From CAWJAP01 sp963834365 (GTDB lineage Bacteria > Acidobacteriota > Vicinamibacteria > Vicinamibacterales > Vicinamibacteraceae): 64,000 nucleotides of DNA. The stretch is from assembly GCA_963834365.1 (NCBI GenBank), contig CAWIBS010000029.1, forward strand, positions 372,001-436,000, read 5' to 3'. The notes below the pieces were generated by a model. That model did not search any database. It worked only from the letters and a program-made list of their open reading frames with translations, and was not told where the DNA came from. Below, in pieces: positions 6,747-16,889 of the stretch; position 1 is the stretch's first letter, and each line of letters opens with the position of its first letter. The position numbers and the translations under genes are program-made.

Positions 6747-7745
6747 ATGTCGCTCCCCAAGGTCCTCGTCACCCGCCGTCTCCCGAGCTCGGCGCTGGAC
6801 GTGCTTCGCGCGCAGTGCAAGGTCGATCTGCACGACGGCCAGGCTGCGCTCACGCGCGAGCAGCTCATCGACCGCATCGGGAAGGTCGACGCCGCCATCT
6901 GTCTGCTCACCGACATCATCGACAAGGACGTGCTTTCGAAGGCGTACTCCGTCCGCGCCATCGCCACCGTGTCGGTCGGCTACAACAACATCGACATCGA
7001 GGAGTGCCGTCGGCGCAGCATCATGGTGACGCACACGCCGGATGTGCTGACCGAAGCCACGGCAGACCTGACCTGGAGTCTCATTCTCGGCGCCACCAGG
7101 CGCGTAGTCGAGGGCGATCGCCTCGTTCGACGCGGGGGCTGGAAGGGGTTCGGCTTCGACTTCATGCTCGGCCGGGACCTGCGGGGCAAGCGGCTCGGGA
7201 TCCTCGGCATGGGGCGGATTGGCCAGGCCGTGGCGCGCCGCGGGCTCGCCTTCGGCATGGAGGTCGTCTACACGCCGAGCCCCCGGAAGCAGCGGCGTCA
7301 GTCACCGACGCGGTTCCCCGGATTTCGCGCCCGGCCACTGCCTCTCGATGAGCTCATCACCACCGCCGACGTCGTCGCCGTCCACGTCCCGCTCATGCCG
7401 GAGACCCAGCACTTGATCAACAGAAAGACGCTGGCGCGCATGAAGCGATCGGCGTACCTGGTCAACGTGTCTCGCGGGCCGGTCGTGGACGAGGCGGCAC
7501 TGGCCTGGGCGCTGCGCGAGGGGCTCATCGCCGGCGCCGCGCTCGACGTCTACGAGCGCGAGCCCGAGGTGCACGCCGAGCTTCTGACGCTCGAGAACGT
7601 CGTGCTTGCGCCGCACCTGGGGAGTGCGACCGTCGAGACCCGTACCGCAATGGCGCAGCTCGCGGTGGACAACTGCGTGAACATCCTCTACCGGCGCAAG
7701 CCGCTCACACCGGTGCCCGAGCTGAAGGATCTCCCGGGGTTCTGA
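6747..7745 (+). CDS. D-2-hydroxyacid dehydrogenase (glyoxylate reductase type)
   Basis: A 332-residue NAD(P)-dependent enzyme reducing 2-oxoacids such as glyoxylate or hydroxypyruvate. The dinucleotide fold is marked by LGILGMGRIGQAVARR. The catalytic residues are the Arg in VNVSRGPVVDE, the Glu in YEREPEVH, and the His in LAPHLGSAT. PVM-type compartment loci are reported to include a related dehydrogenase acting on lactaldehyde or lactate, so a link to the aldolase is possible. However, this gene is separated by a repeat tract and is followed 1 bp later by nth, so it may be unrelated. No encapsulation tail is visible. Confidence 0.88.
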   Translation: MSLPKVLVTRRLPSSALDVLRAQCKVDLHDGQAALTREQLIDRIGKVDAAICLLTDIIDKDVLSKAYSVRAIATVSVGYNNIDIEECRRRSIMVTHTPDVLTEATADLTWSLILGATRRVVEGDRLVRRGGWKGFGFDFMLGRDLRGKRLGILGMGRIGQAVARRGLAFGMEVVYTPSPRKQRRQSPTRFPGFRARPLPLDELITTADVVAVHVPLMPETQHLINRKTLARMKRSAYLVNVSRGPVVDEAALAWALREGLIAGAALDVYEREPEVHAELLTLENVVLAPHLGSATVETRTAMAQLAVDNCVNILYRRKPLTPVPELKDLPGF

Positions 7746-7746
7746 C

Positions 7747-8445
7747 GTGCCGCGTCCAGCGTCCCCTGCCGGAACGCCGGCGGCGCCCGTCGATCTCATG
7801 CTCGCGCGGATCGGCCGCGGAATCCGCGACCTCGGGCTTCCCGCCATCGAGAAGATCGCCGAGGAGGATTCCGGCACGCCGTTTCACGTCCTCGTGGCGA
7901 CGATGCTCTCCGCACAGACGCGCGATCAGACGACGCTCGAAGCCTCGACGCGGCTGTTCAAGCGTGCCCGCACGCCGCGCACGATGGCGAAGCTCTCCAC
8001 GGCGGAAATCGAGCGCCTGATCTATCCGGTGAGCTTCTACCGGAACAAGGCCGTGCACGTGAAGGCGACGTGCCGGCGCCTGCTCTCCGAGTTCGGGGGC
8101 GACGTCCCCGACACGATGGAGGCCCTCCTGACGCTGCCGGGGGTGGGGCGCAAGACCGCGAACCTGGTACGCATCGTCGCGCACCGGCGCCCCGACAGCA
8201 TCTGCGTGGACACACACGTGCACCGCATCGCCAATCGCTTCGGGTGGGTTCAGACGAAGACACCCGAACAGACTGAGCGAGCTCTGTACGACGTGCTCCC
8301 GCGCCGCTGGTGGGCGCGCGTGAATCTGTATCTGGTGACATGGGGCCAGCACGTGTGCAAGCCGGTTTACCCCCTCTGCCGCAGGTGTCCTATCGCCGAT
8401 CTTTGTCCGAGAATTGGCGTGGTCGAACGCCAGGCCGGGGCATGA
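7747..8445 (+). CDS. nth: Endonuclease III
   Basis: DNA glycosylase/AP lyase for oxidised pyrimidines in base excision repair. The 232-residue protein has MLSAQTRDQTT, the helix-hairpin-helix with catalytic Lys (LPGVGRKTAN), the catalytic Asp in VDTHVHRIANR, and the C-terminal [4Fe-4S] motif with C-x6-C-x2-C-x5-C spacing (CKPVYPLCRRCPIADLC). GTG 7747 lies one base after the dehydrogenase stop. The spacer after it (8446-8543) holds a weak GAAAACG/CGTTTTC hairpin and little else. Confidence 0.96.
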   Translation: MPRPASPAGTPAAPVDLMLARIGRGIRDLGLPAIEKIAEEDSGTPFHVLVATMLSAQTRDQTTLEASTRLFKRARTPRTMAKLSTAEIERLIYPVSFYRNKAVHVKATCRRLLSEFGGDVPDTMEALLTLPGVGRKTANLVRIVAHRRPDSICVDTHVHRIANRFGWVQTKTPEQTERALYDVLPRRWWARVNLYLVTWGQHVCKPVYPLCRRCPIADLCPRIGVVERQAGA

Positions 8446-8543
8446 TTCGCGATCGGAAAACGGGCTCGTCGTTTTCTCGATTGGGCACGCGGAAGTGACC
8501 TGATAAGTCCCGGCTTTGCGGCCCACGTGACCGGAGATGAGCC

Positions 8544-10776
8544 CTACCGCAGGGAAGTGGTCCAGATGTTTCCGCTCAATTCGCCCAGGTTGATGAAGAT
8601 GTGGTTGCGAGACACGGTGAAGCCGAGGTTGCTGAATCCCATGTTGTTGATCGAAAGTCTCGCGCTGTGGAGGTGATGCACGGGGAAGGCCGGACCGGTC
8701 GGCAGCTTGGTCTCAGGCGCCAGGCGCTGCGCCCACAGGCAGTGAAACCCGTCGCGAAGCGACGTGAAATAGATCAGATGGCCATCCGTCGACCAGCGAG
8801 GCACGTCGTCCCAGGACTCGCCGCTGGTGATCGGAAACCAGTCGCCGTCCGACGGCGGTGCGCCATTCTTGAAAGGCGCGACCCAGAGCTGCGTGCGGCC
8901 CTCAGAATGGATCGCTTCCAGGATGCTGATCCAGCGGCCGTCCGGTGAGAATCGCGCCTGCCAGAGGACATGCGGACGCCGAACGACGAGCTGCTTCGTC
9001 CCGCTTCGGAGGTCGAGGACGAAAACGGCAGGCGGAAGGCCCGCCATGTAGAGAAGTTGCGTCCCGTCCTTCGACCAATCCTGGACGTCCCAGGGGTCGC
9101 AGTCCACGCACAGCTTCTCGGGTACACCCCCTGTTGTCGGCGTGGCGTAAATGACGCGGTTCCCCTCGGTGAGGTCGACGAACGCCACGCGCGAACTGTC
9201 TGCCGCGAAAGTCGGGATGACCGGGGTTTTCCACGAAAGGAGGAGAGCCTCACGAGCCGTCTCCAGGTCTCGAATCCAGAGAGCGCCGGGCGCGGGGTTC
9301 TTGGTAAAGAACACGACGCGGCGGCCATCGTGGGAGGCGGCCGGCCACAACTGGACCGCAGACGTCGCCGTCAGTCGATCCAGCGGACCCGCCGCCCGAC
9401 CGCTGTCGGGTTCGAGTGGCAGGCTCCACACGTTGATGGTCTGATTCAGGTTGGCGAAGATCAGCTGCTGTCGATTGCGCACGAGGGCTGTGTGACCCTG
9501 CAGGTCCGCGCCGGTCGTCAGCCGGCGCGGTTCGGAAGCGGGCTTCCAGTTGTCGGGAGAGAGCGCCATCTCCCAGAGATTCCAGCTGTCGCCACCGAGC
9601 GCCGCCGAGTAGACGATGCGGTTTCCCTCGGTCCAGTTCCAGGCGCGCACGGGGAACCTATTGACGGCGCGACGCCACCCGTACGGCGGTCCCCACGGGG
9701 GCCTGGCCGTCCATGGACGTCACCCACCACTCCACACCTTCAAGAGGCTTGCGAATTCCGCTAAGGAGCAGGTGCCGGCCGTCCGGCGACCACACCGGCC
9801 ACGATGCCGTCGTGAAATCAGGAAGGAGTCGTGTCGACTGTCCCCCCGCTGAAGGCATCACGTACGTATGGCTCATGAGCGGCGAATTCTTGTCGGAACT
9901 GAATCGCCCCGGGCCCGTCGAGTAGGCGAGCCAGCGACCGTCGGGAGAGAAGCGCGGTCCGTGGGCGCCGCCGCCAACCAGTCGCGTGGCTTCGCCACGG
10001 CTGTGCGCCGGCATGACGAAGATCCCACCCCCGTCGCGCTCGGAACGGAACGCGATTCGGCTTCCGTCGGCCGAGAACGTCGGCTCGCGATCGTCGGATG
10101 GATCGTCGGTAAGACGAACGGGGTCCCCACCAGTCAGGCGCTGCATCCAGATATCGAGGTGCCCTTCGCCGCTGCGATCGGACGCATAGGCAATCCATTC
10201 GCCGTCTGGCGAGATGGCCGGCTCCGTGTCGAGATGCGAGCCCGTGGTCAGCCGCAGCACCGGCCCGGAGGAGCGGATGCCGAGACGGTGTCACGGGTAG
10301 TCTCCATCGGCGCCAGCAGCGCACGCAGGCCCAGCCCCAGCGTCACCGCGGCCACCGCACCGGCGATCAACCACGGCCAACTCCAGCGTCGTCCTCGTGT
10401 GGGGCTCGGCGTCGGCGGGCAACACCGCCGGTCGGGGCACGCTCGTCGGGGCGACGAAGCGGTAGCCGCGTCGCGGCAGCGTCTCGATGAAGCGCGGCGA
10501 ATCGGCCGAGTCGCCCAGCACGTCCCGCAGGCGCTTGACCGCCGCGTTCAGTCCGTGCTCGAAATCGACGAAGGTGTCCTCGGGCCAGAGGCGCTGGCGC
10601 AGCTCGTCTCGCGTGACCAGTTCGCCCGGCCGTTCGAGCAGAACCGAGAGCAGCTGCAGCGGCTGCTGTTGGAGATTGAGACGCGTGCCGGACTTCCGCA
10701 GCTCGCGCGAGCGCAGATCGAGCTCGAACACTCCGAACGTAATGCGGTGAGGCGCGGCTTCCGAGGTTTCGTGCAT
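8544..10776 (-). CDS. Winged-helix DNA-binding / beta-propeller regulator (frame broken three times)
   Basis: Reading leftward from ATG 10776: an OmpR/CadC-type winged helix (ITFGVFELD, LRSRELRKSG, a recognition region ending FIETLPRRGYRF), then a membrane segment (WLIAGAVAAVTLGLGLRALL), then many PD40/WD40-like TolB repeats (DTEPAISPDGEWIAYASD, PRFSPDGRWLAYSTG, and so on). This ToxR-like layout is widespread in acidobacteria; targets are unknown. Three frame changes are needed: about 10400 between wHTH and membrane segment, about 10265 after it, and about 9700 inside the propeller, the last two beside G/C runs. Each restores uninterrupted homology, so I suspect sequence errors. The last frame ends at 8544. 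Confidence 0.75.
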
Positions 10777-10896
10777 GGAACCGAAACCCGTGATCGTGTA
10801 GGCTGCGGTCACTGTAGCACGCAGGAGAAGCCCGGATTCAGGGGCGTTGTCTCGAATCACTGTGGAGCTTCCAGACACACGATGTAACCTGTTCGC

Positions 10897-11490
10897 ATGC
10901 GTGACTGCGTCAAGCTCGTCGCCGCCGTCATCGGTGTGGCGCTCGTCGGCCTCGCGCCGGCCGGCGCCCAGGCTCCCGCGAAGCCCCAGCCCAAGCCTTC
11001 GGCGCCGGCGCCAGCCGCGGGGCCGGTCGTCACCGTCGACACCGTCAAAGGGACCATCGTCTTCGAGACCTATCCGCAGGAGGCGCCAAAGTCGGTCGAG
11101 CACATCTTGAAGCTGATCAAGCGCCGCTTCTATGACGGGCAGGCGATCCATCGTGTCGTCGCCGGACAGATCGTGCAGTTCGGCGATCAGCAGTCCCGCA
11201 ACATGCAGCTGAAGGAATGGTGGGGACGCGGGCCGAACAGCGGCAGTGGCGCGGCCATCGGTGTCGCCGAAATCTCGAAGAAGCGCCAGCATCGGCGGGG
11301 CTCGGTCTCCCTCGCCCATCCGGGTACCGCGGCAGCCGCCGACAGCCAGATGTTCTTCGCCCTGCGCCCCGTACCGGCGTGGGACGGCAAGTACACGATC
11401 ATCGGACAGATCACGAGCGGCCTCGACCTGTTGCCGAAGCTCGCCGTCGGCGACCGGATCAAAAGAGTGACCGTGACCGGGACGCCGTAG
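10897..11490 (+). CDS. Secreted cyclophilin-type peptidyl-prolyl isomerase
   Basis: A 197-residue protein with a signal peptide (VKLVAAVIGVALVGLAPAGAQA) and a Pro/Ala linker, then a cyclophilin domain: VDTVKGTIVFE, PKSVEHILKL, RRFYDGQAIHRVV, GSVSLAHPGTAAAADSQMFF and YTIIGQITSGLDLL. It catalyses proline cis-trans isomerisation during folding of exported proteins. The active-site Arg (IHRVV) is present, while the usual QGGD is changed to VQFGDQQ, so catalysis may differ. It is transcribed away from the wHTH regulator and its end overlaps the end of the opposing DUF72 gene by 32 bp. Confidence 0.88.
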   Translation: MRDCVKLVAAVIGVALVGLAPAGAQAPAKPQPKPSAPAPAAGPVVTVDTVKGTIVFETYPQEAPKSVEHILKLIKRRFYDGQAIHRVVAGQIVQFGDQQSRNMQLKEWWGRGPNSGSGAAIGVAEISKKRQHRRGSVSLAHPGTAAAADSQMFFALRPVPAWDGKYTIIGQITSGLDLLPKLAVGDRIKRVTVTGTP

Positions 11491-12501
11491 GGGACGCCTC
11501 GGTCGCACTGGCACGGACGACCGCGGCGGCCTCCGGGTAGCGCTCGACGAACGCCGGAGGGTACTCGCCCTCGTTCGGCGACCCAGGCGAGCGCGCAGCA
11601 TTGACGCGTTGGCGACGCTCTTCCCTGCGAAGTGATTGTTCGTGTAGAGATACATCTTCTTCACGAGCGCCTTCACGGCTTCTGCCACCTCGACGAACGG
11701 ATCGAGCTCCTCCGGCGAGTAGAGATAGTCGTAGCGCTCCGCGGCGTGCTCGTGCGTCCACCACGCCTGCGCGTTCCGCCCGTGCAGCCGCAGGTAGTAG
11801 AAGCCCGTCACATTGGGCAGGTAGTTCTGCGCGATCGAGGTCTTGAACTTCGGCTCGTCGATCTGCACCCACGCGGCTTGCGTGTCATTCAGCACGGACA
11901 AGGTCGTCGCGAGCTCGTCGCTCCAGGTGTGGTGCCGAAGCTCCACGGCCACGCGATAGTCCCGCAACGCGTCGAGCAGCCACTGGAGATAGTCGAGTGA
12001 CGCCGGGTCCGCCTTGAACGACGGTGGAAACTGCGCCAGGAGCGCCCCGAGCTTGCCTGCCGCCGCCAGCGGCTCGATGGCGCGGCGAAACGTGTCGATG
12101 TCGTCGCCGGAAACCCCGGCAGCCATCAGGGCGTCTCGATGCGTGAGCCGGTCGGCCCTCGGCTCCCTGGCGCGCGGCGCCTTGGCGCCTTCCGGCGGCG
12201 CCGTGATCCGATCGAGGAACATCCGCGGATGGGTCAGCTTCTGGAACAGCTTCACCGAGAACTCGAAACCCGCCGGCGTCCGCTCGGCCCATCCTCGCGT
12301 CACCGCGGGGTCGGGCACGCGATAGAAGCTCGAATTGACCTCGACCGTGTCGAAGCGGTCCGCGTACCAGGCGAGCTCGTCGAACTTGCGCCCATGCCAG
12401 AGCCGCCCGGCCCGAACCGGATAGACGATGCCTGTCCATGCCCCGGGATTCGACGGGTAGCTCCAGCCGGACGTGCCAATCCGCAGATTCGACATCTCCA
12501 C
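11459..12501 (-). CDS. DUF72 (YecE-like) protein, one frameshift
   Basis: A TIM-barrel-like DUF72 protein: RIGTSGWSYP at the start, DTVEVNSSFYRVP, the PPSFKAD loop, VELRHHTW, and YYLRLHGRNAQAWW, followed by YLYTNNHFAGKS. Its molecular function is not established. About 300 residues are in one frame from 12501; near 11583 a base appears to be missing from a G run, and the expected C-terminus (GSPNEGEYPPAFVERYP) continues in the next frame to a stop at 11459. Without the correction the original frame stays open far into the cyclophilin and regulator genes, which is clearly an artefact. Confidence 0.8.
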
Positions 12502-12533
12502 GTCAGGTGATTGTAAGGCTTGGGAGGAACGCT

Positions 12534-12563
12534 ACCGCAGGAGGGCGAGGCTTCAGCCTCGCC
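12534..12563. repeat. REP-like palindrome (copy 3, single)
   Basis: Single unit CCGCAGGAGGGCGAGGCTTC followed by AGCCTCGCC, just upstream of queE. It has the same bipartite form (GCAGGAGGG plus palindrome) as the right half of the paired copies. Confidence 0.7.
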
Positions 12564-12588
12564 ATGAGTACAATCGGGCAACGCGGCG

Positions 12589-13230
12589 ATGCTGACGATC
12601 TTCGAGATTTACGCGTCCATTCAGGGCGAGTCCACCTACGCCGGACGGCCGTGCACGTTCGTTCGCCTGGCCGCCTGCGATCTCCGCTGCAGCTGGTGCG
12701 ACACGGCGTATGCCTTCACGGGCGGCCGCAAGATGTCGATCGACGACGTGCTCGCCGAGGTGGCTCGACTCGGACAGCCGCTGGTCGAAGTGACCGGCGG
12801 CGAGCCGCTGCTGCAGCCGGAGGTGATTCCGCTCATGGATCGATTGCTGGCCGGCGAACGCACGGTGCTGCTCGAGACCGGCGGACACCGAAGCATCGAG
12901 GCCGTGCCGCGCGCCGTCGTCAAGATCGTGGACGTGAAGTGCCCGGGCAGCGGCGAGGCGCATCGCCAGCACTGGCCGAATCTCGACCTGCTCGCACCGC
13001 ACGACGAGGTCAAGTTCGTGGTGAAGGATCGCACCGACTACGAGTACGCGCGCGCGATCGTCGTGGATCGCGACCTGGCTGCGCGGTGCGCGGCGGTTCA
13101 CATGTCGCCGGTCCATGGCGTGCTCGATCCGAGGATCCTGGCGGAGTGGGTGCTGCAGGATCGGCTGCCGGTGCGGGTGCAGCTACAGCTCCACAAGTAC
13201 ATCTGGGACCCCGAGACACGAGGCGTCTGA
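12589..13230 (+). CDS. queE: 7-carboxy-7-deazaguanine synthase QueE
   Basis: Radical-SAM enzyme that converts 6-carboxytetrahydropterin to 7-carboxy-7-deazaguanine in the queuosine and 7-deazaguanine pathway. The 213-residue protein has IFEIYASIQGEST, the Fe-S cluster motif CDLRCSWCDT (CxxxCxxC), EVTGGEPLLQ for SAM binding, and VDVKCPGSGE. The queC start lies 10 bp downstream and uses its product, so the two form an operon. No queD, queF or tgt is visible in the window. Confidence 0.94.
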   Translation: MLTIFEIYASIQGESTYAGRPCTFVRLAACDLRCSWCDTAYAFTGGRKMSIDDVLAEVARLGQPLVEVTGGEPLLQPEVIPLMDRLLAGERTVLLETGGHRSIEAVPRAVVKIVDVKCPGSGEAHRQHWPNLDLLAPHDEVKFVVKDRTDYEYARAIVVDRDLAARCAAVHMSPVHGVLDPRILAEWVLQDRLPVRVQLQLHKYIWDPETRGV

Positions 13231-13240
13231 ACGTGACGGT

Positions 13241-13951
13241 GTGTCGTTGACCTCTCCCGGCAAGCCCGCGGTCCTGCTGCTCAGCGGCGGACTCGATTCG
13301 TATACCGCCGGCGCCATCGCGAGCGCCGACGGGTTCGGGCTGCACGCGCTGACGGTGCGCTACGGACAGACGCACGTCCGCGAAGTGGACGCGGCGCGCG
13401 CCGTCGCGCGTGCCCTGGATGTCGCGCGTCACGTGGAGCTCGATCTCGATCTGCGGGCCATCGCGGGGTCGGCGCTGACGGGTGCCGGTGCGGTGCCGAA
13501 GGATCGGCCGCTCGACGCCGATGACATCCCTTCCACCTACGTTCCGGCCCGCAACACGATCTTTCTGTCTCTCGCGCTCGCGTGGGCGGAGACTCTCGAT
13601 GCCCGCGACATCGTCATCGGAGTGAACGCGCTCGACTATTCGGGCTATCCGGACTGCCGGCCCGAGTACGTGCAGGCCTTCGAACGCCTGGCGAGTCTCG
13701 CCACACGTGCGGGAGTCGAGGGCGGCCGATTCCGGATCCACACGCCGCTCATCGAGCTGTCGAAGGCCGGGATCATCCGGAAAGGCGTCGGACTGGGTCT
13801 CGACTACGGACTCACGCACAGCTGCTACGACCCGCCGCCAGACAGGCCGGCGTGCGGCCACTGCGACAGTTGCCGGCTGCGTGCGAAGGGCTTCGCTGAA
13901 GCGGGGCTCATCGATCCGCTCAGCCCTGAGCCGTATGCCTTCAGCCCCTGA
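13241..13951 (+). CDS. queC: 7-cyano-7-deazaguanine synthase QueC
   Basis: ATP-dependent conversion of 7-carboxy-7-deazaguanine to preQ0. The 236-residue protein begins at GTG 13241, with TTG 13247 as an alternative. It carries the PP-loop LLLSGGLDSYT, STYVPARNTIF, GVNALDYSGYPDCRPEY, and the C-terminal zinc site: CYDPPPDRPACGHCDSCRLR. Its end (CCTGAGCCTTGAGCCATGAGCC) is a small heptamer tract that runs straight into the next start. Confidence 0.94.
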   Translation: MSLTSPGKPAVLLLSGGLDSYTAGAIASADGFGLHALTVRYGQTHVREVDAARAVARALDVARHVELDLDLRAIAGSALTGAGAVPKDRPLDADDIPSTYVPARNTIFLSLALAWAETLDARDIVIGVNALDYSGYPDCRPEYVQAFERLASLATRAGVEGGRFRIHTPLIELSKAGIIRKGVGLGLDYGLTHSCYDPPPDRPACGHCDSCRLRAKGFAEAGLIDPLSPEPYAFSP

Positions 13952-13961
13952 GCCTTGAGCC

Positions 13962-15159
13962 ATGAGCCGCCTGTACTACTCCGATCCCGCTCGACTGAAC
14001 TTCACCAGCCGCGTGTCGAGCGTCGTCCCCGCGGACGATCGCTGGCACGTCGTACTCGAGGAGACCGCGTTCTACCCGACGAGCGGCGGCCAGCCGTACG
14101 ACACCGGGACGCTCGGCTATGCCAACGTCGTGGATGTGTTCGAAGAAGAAGACGGCCGCGTCGTCCACGTCGTGGACCGTGAGCTGCCGGTCGGTCAGGG
14201 TGTCGAAGGTCGTGTGGATGGACGCCGGCGCCAGGATCATCGCCAGCAGCACTCGGGGCAGCACCTGCTGTCGGCGGCGTTCCTCCGCCTGCACGCAGTC
14301 GCCACCGTGAGCTTTCATCTCGGCTCGGTCGCCTCGACGATCGACCTGGCTCGCGAAGTGACCGCTGGTGAGATCGCGGCGTCCGAAGACGAGGCGAACC
14401 GCGTCGTGTGGGAGGATCGTCCGGTCACCATCCGGTTCGTGTCAGCCGAGGAAGCCGCCACGCTCCCGCTCAGGAAGGAGCCGATCCGTGCCGGCGAGCT
14501 GCGGCTCATCGACGTCGCCGACTTCGATTTGTCGGCGTGCGGCGGCACCCACGTGACGAGAACCGGGGAGATTGGCCTCATCGCCGTGCGCGGCTGGGAG
14601 CGCTTCAAGGGAGGCTCACGTCTGGAGTTCGTGTGCGGCACACGAGCGCTGGCGACGCTGCGCGAACTGCGCGAGGCGACGAATGCGACGACGCGCCTGC
14701 TGTCGGTGCTTCCGAACGAGCTGGCCGCCGCCGTCGAGAAGCTGCAGCGGGACGATCGCGAGTTGCGTCGCGAGATGAGGGCGCTGACGACGGCGCTGGC
14801 GGGGCACGAGGCCACCGCGCTGGCGACTCGTGCCGAATCGATTGGAGGCGTTGCGACGGTCGTCCATGCGGCAGCGGGGCGCGACGCGGCCGCGCTGAAG
14901 GTGCTGGCGTCGTCGCTGGTGGCAGAACCCGGCCGGCTGGCCGTGATCTTCTCGACCGAAAATCCGGTGCAGGCCATCGTCGCGCGCAGCGCCGACGTCA
15001 CCCTCGACGCGGCCCGGCTGCTGCGGACGCTGACGATGCGCTTCGGAGGCAAGGGCGGCGGGCGCGCGGATCTCGCGCAGGGCGGCGGACTGATCGGTAC
15101 GGCTGAGGAGATCGCCGCCTTCACCCGCGAGGCGATTCGTCGAAATCACATCACAGTGA
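13962..15159 (+). CDS. Alanyl-tRNA editing protein (AlaX-like, with DHHA1 domain)
   Basis: Trans-editing hydrolase that removes wrongly attached Ser or Gly from tRNA(Ala). Features in order: the beta-barrel N-terminal domain (ETAFYPTSGGQPYDTG), the zinc motif QQHSGQHLLSAAF, the second half of the site SACGGTHVTRTGEIG, a coiled region, and a DHHA1 domain ending GGKGGGRADLAQGGG. Homology ends near residue 393 (about 15145). The frame then stays open, antisense to dacB, until 15986, which is implausible. A TGA at 15157-15159 in the +1 frame fits a lost base, and I use it as the end. Confidence 0.82.
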
Positions 15160-15225
15160 CCTGGGGCCGGAGCTCGAAGCCCGGCGCCAGCTCCCAGTGG
15201 ATGCCCGGCCGAGAGTCCTCGTGTC

Positions 15226-15249
15226 CGCCGGGCTTCAGCCCGGTCCCCG
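15226..15249. repeat. REP-like palindrome (copy 4, single)
   Basis: CCGCCGGGCTTCAGCCCGGT between the convergent alanyl-tRNA editing and dacB genes; a perfect palindrome around GGGCTTCAGCCC that could also act as a bidirectional terminator stem. Confidence 0.65.
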
Positions 15250-15251
15250 GT

Positions 15252-16814
15252 TCAGCGCCGAAAGCTGACCAGACGCTCGACGGCCTGTTCCGCGACCGCA
15301 TCGACGGCGGCCGTCGGCGCCTTGAAGTTGTTCCCGACAATCGAAAAGACGAGCCGTTCGCCGCCCGCGGTGGTCAGGTAGCCCGACAGCGATCGGACGT
15401 TCGAAATCGTCCCGGTCTTCGCGCGGACGTTCCCTTCCGCAGCCGTTCCGCGCATGCGCCGCGCGAGCGTCCCGTCCTTCCCCATGATCGGGAGCGTCGC
15501 GGCGAACGGGGCCGCATGTTTCGACTCGCGGGCCATGTGGCGAAGGATCGTCACCAGCGCGTTCGCGGTCACGTAGTTGTAGCGCGAGAGGCCGGACCCG
15601 TCCGAGACGATGAATTCGCCCGGTGGGACGCCCCACGACGTGAGCACGGCCTCGTAGTCCTTCCTCGCGGCCTCGACCGTCGCGTCCGGGGCCGCGCCCT
15701 GGCGCCGCCCGACCTCGGACATCAACGTCTCGCCGAACAGATTCTGGCTGACCTTCATGAACGTGGTCCCGATCTCGCTGAGCGGCGGCGAACGGTGTTC
15801 ATGGAGGATCGTGAGGGTCGGTTCGGCGACGTGCGAACCCGGCGCGTGCGCGGGCTCGACATGCGTGGGGCCGCCTTTCATGTCGTCGTCGATGTCCACG
15901 GCTGCACCCGAGACCGCAATGCCCTCGCGGACCAGCGTGTCGCGCAGCGCCGTGACGAAGAACCGCGTCGGATTGTCCACCGATAGCGTCCGCACGTAGT
16001 CGCGGCCGGCCATCGGCACCGTCCCGCTCGCGACGATCGTCCGGTCGAACGCTCGCCGCCACACCCGCACGTCTGGTGTCTGTGCGGCGTCGGTCGTGAC
16101 GATGGACGCCGAGAGCTCCAGGCCGCTGCCTTCCGGCTCCAGGCGGGCGCTGGCGGCTCCTCCCGGCTCCGCGGCCGCCTTCACGATCAGCGAGACGGCG
16201 TTCTCGTTGAACTGCAGGGCGCCGCCTGGCGAGGCATACCCGAATTGCAAGTCGTCCCACGGCCAGCCCTCGCCGAGCGCCAGATCGCTCAGCGCGTTGT
16301 CGTCGCCGACGATCCGGCCATCGATGCGCGTGATCCCCCGCGCTTTCAGCGCCCCGGCCCATTCGGTGAACACGCGCGTGCGGTCTCCTCCCCGATCGCT
16401 CACCGTCGGGTCGCCGCCGCCGACGACGATGAGGTCGCCATGAAGGACGCCGTCGGCGATCGTGCCGCTGGTGGCCAGACGGGTCGTGAACCGGAAGTCC
16501 CATCCCAGCCGCTCCGCGGCGACAGCCATGGTCAGGATCTTCATGTTCGACGCCGGCATCACCAGCGTGTGTGCGTGACGCGCGAACAGCAGCTCGCCGG
16601 TGTCCAGCGATTGCACCTGGACTGCCCAGAGCGCGTTCACCGACGGGGAGTCGAAGGCCGCCGTCAGCTCCGTGCGGAGCCGATCGACGGCGGTTGCCGG
16701 CGCCCCTGCCCGCGAGGCCGCGGCGGGATCTGCGGGAGCGGCCGCCGGGCGTTTGGCGCACGCGCCGCTGGCGAGAGCGAGGGCGAGCAGGATTGCCGGC
16801 GTACGGAGGCGCAT
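15252..16814 (-). CDS. dacB: D-alanyl-D-alanine carboxypeptidase/endopeptidase (PBP4/DacB)
   Basis: Penicillin-binding protein of peptidase family S13 that trims or cleaves peptidoglycan cross-bridges in the periplasm. From ATG 16814 the protein is 520 residues with a lipoprotein-type signal (LLALALASGAC, lipid-modified Cys expected). All three serine-peptidase motifs are visible: SxxK in VMPASNMKIL, SxN in DGSGLSRYN, and KTG in RAKTGTISNVRSLSG. A longer frame reaches 16859, but the signal peptide supports the internal ATG. It lies downstream of the DUF4340/Gld-type genes on the same strand. Confidence 0.93.
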   Translation of the reverse strand: MRLRTPAILLALALASGACAKRPAAAPADPAAASRAGAPATAVDRLRTELTAAFDSPSVNALWAVQVQSLDTGELLFARHAHTLVMPASNMKILTMAVAAERLGWDFRFTTRLATSGTIADGVLHGDLIVVGGGDPTVSDRGGDRTRVFTEWAGALKARGITRIDGRIVGDDNALSDLALGEGWPWDDLQFGYASPGGALQFNENAVSLIVKAAAEPGGAASARLEPEGSGLELSASIVTTDAAQTPDVRVWRRAFDRTIVASGTVPMAGRDYVRTLSVDNPTRFFVTALRDTLVREGIAVSGAAVDIDDDMKGGPTHVEPAHAPGSHVAEPTLTILHEHRSPPLSEIGTTFMKVSQNLFGETLMSEVGRRQGAAPDATVEAARKDYEAVLTSWGVPPGEFIVSDGSGLSRYNYVTANALVTILRHMARESKHAAPFAATLPIMGKDGTLARRMRGTAAEGNVRAKTGTISNVRSLSGYLTTAGGERLVFSIVGNNFKAPTAAVDAVAEQAVERLVSFRR

Positions 16815-16889
16815 GAAGCCTGACGGTGAACCCGAGACAGGGCGAAAGCCCTGTCCCACCTCGAGGGAAGAGCCCGTCCTGGAGCAAAC

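Noticed and set aside
6747..7745. D-2-hydroxyacid dehydrogenase as a certain microcompartment cargo
   Set aside because: No targeting peptide is visible, a repeat tract separates it from the shell genes, and it adjoins nth; the link is only possible.
8455..8475. GAAAACG/CGTTTTC hairpin after nth as a terminator
   Set aside because: The stem is only 7 bp without a T-run; too weak to list as a feature.
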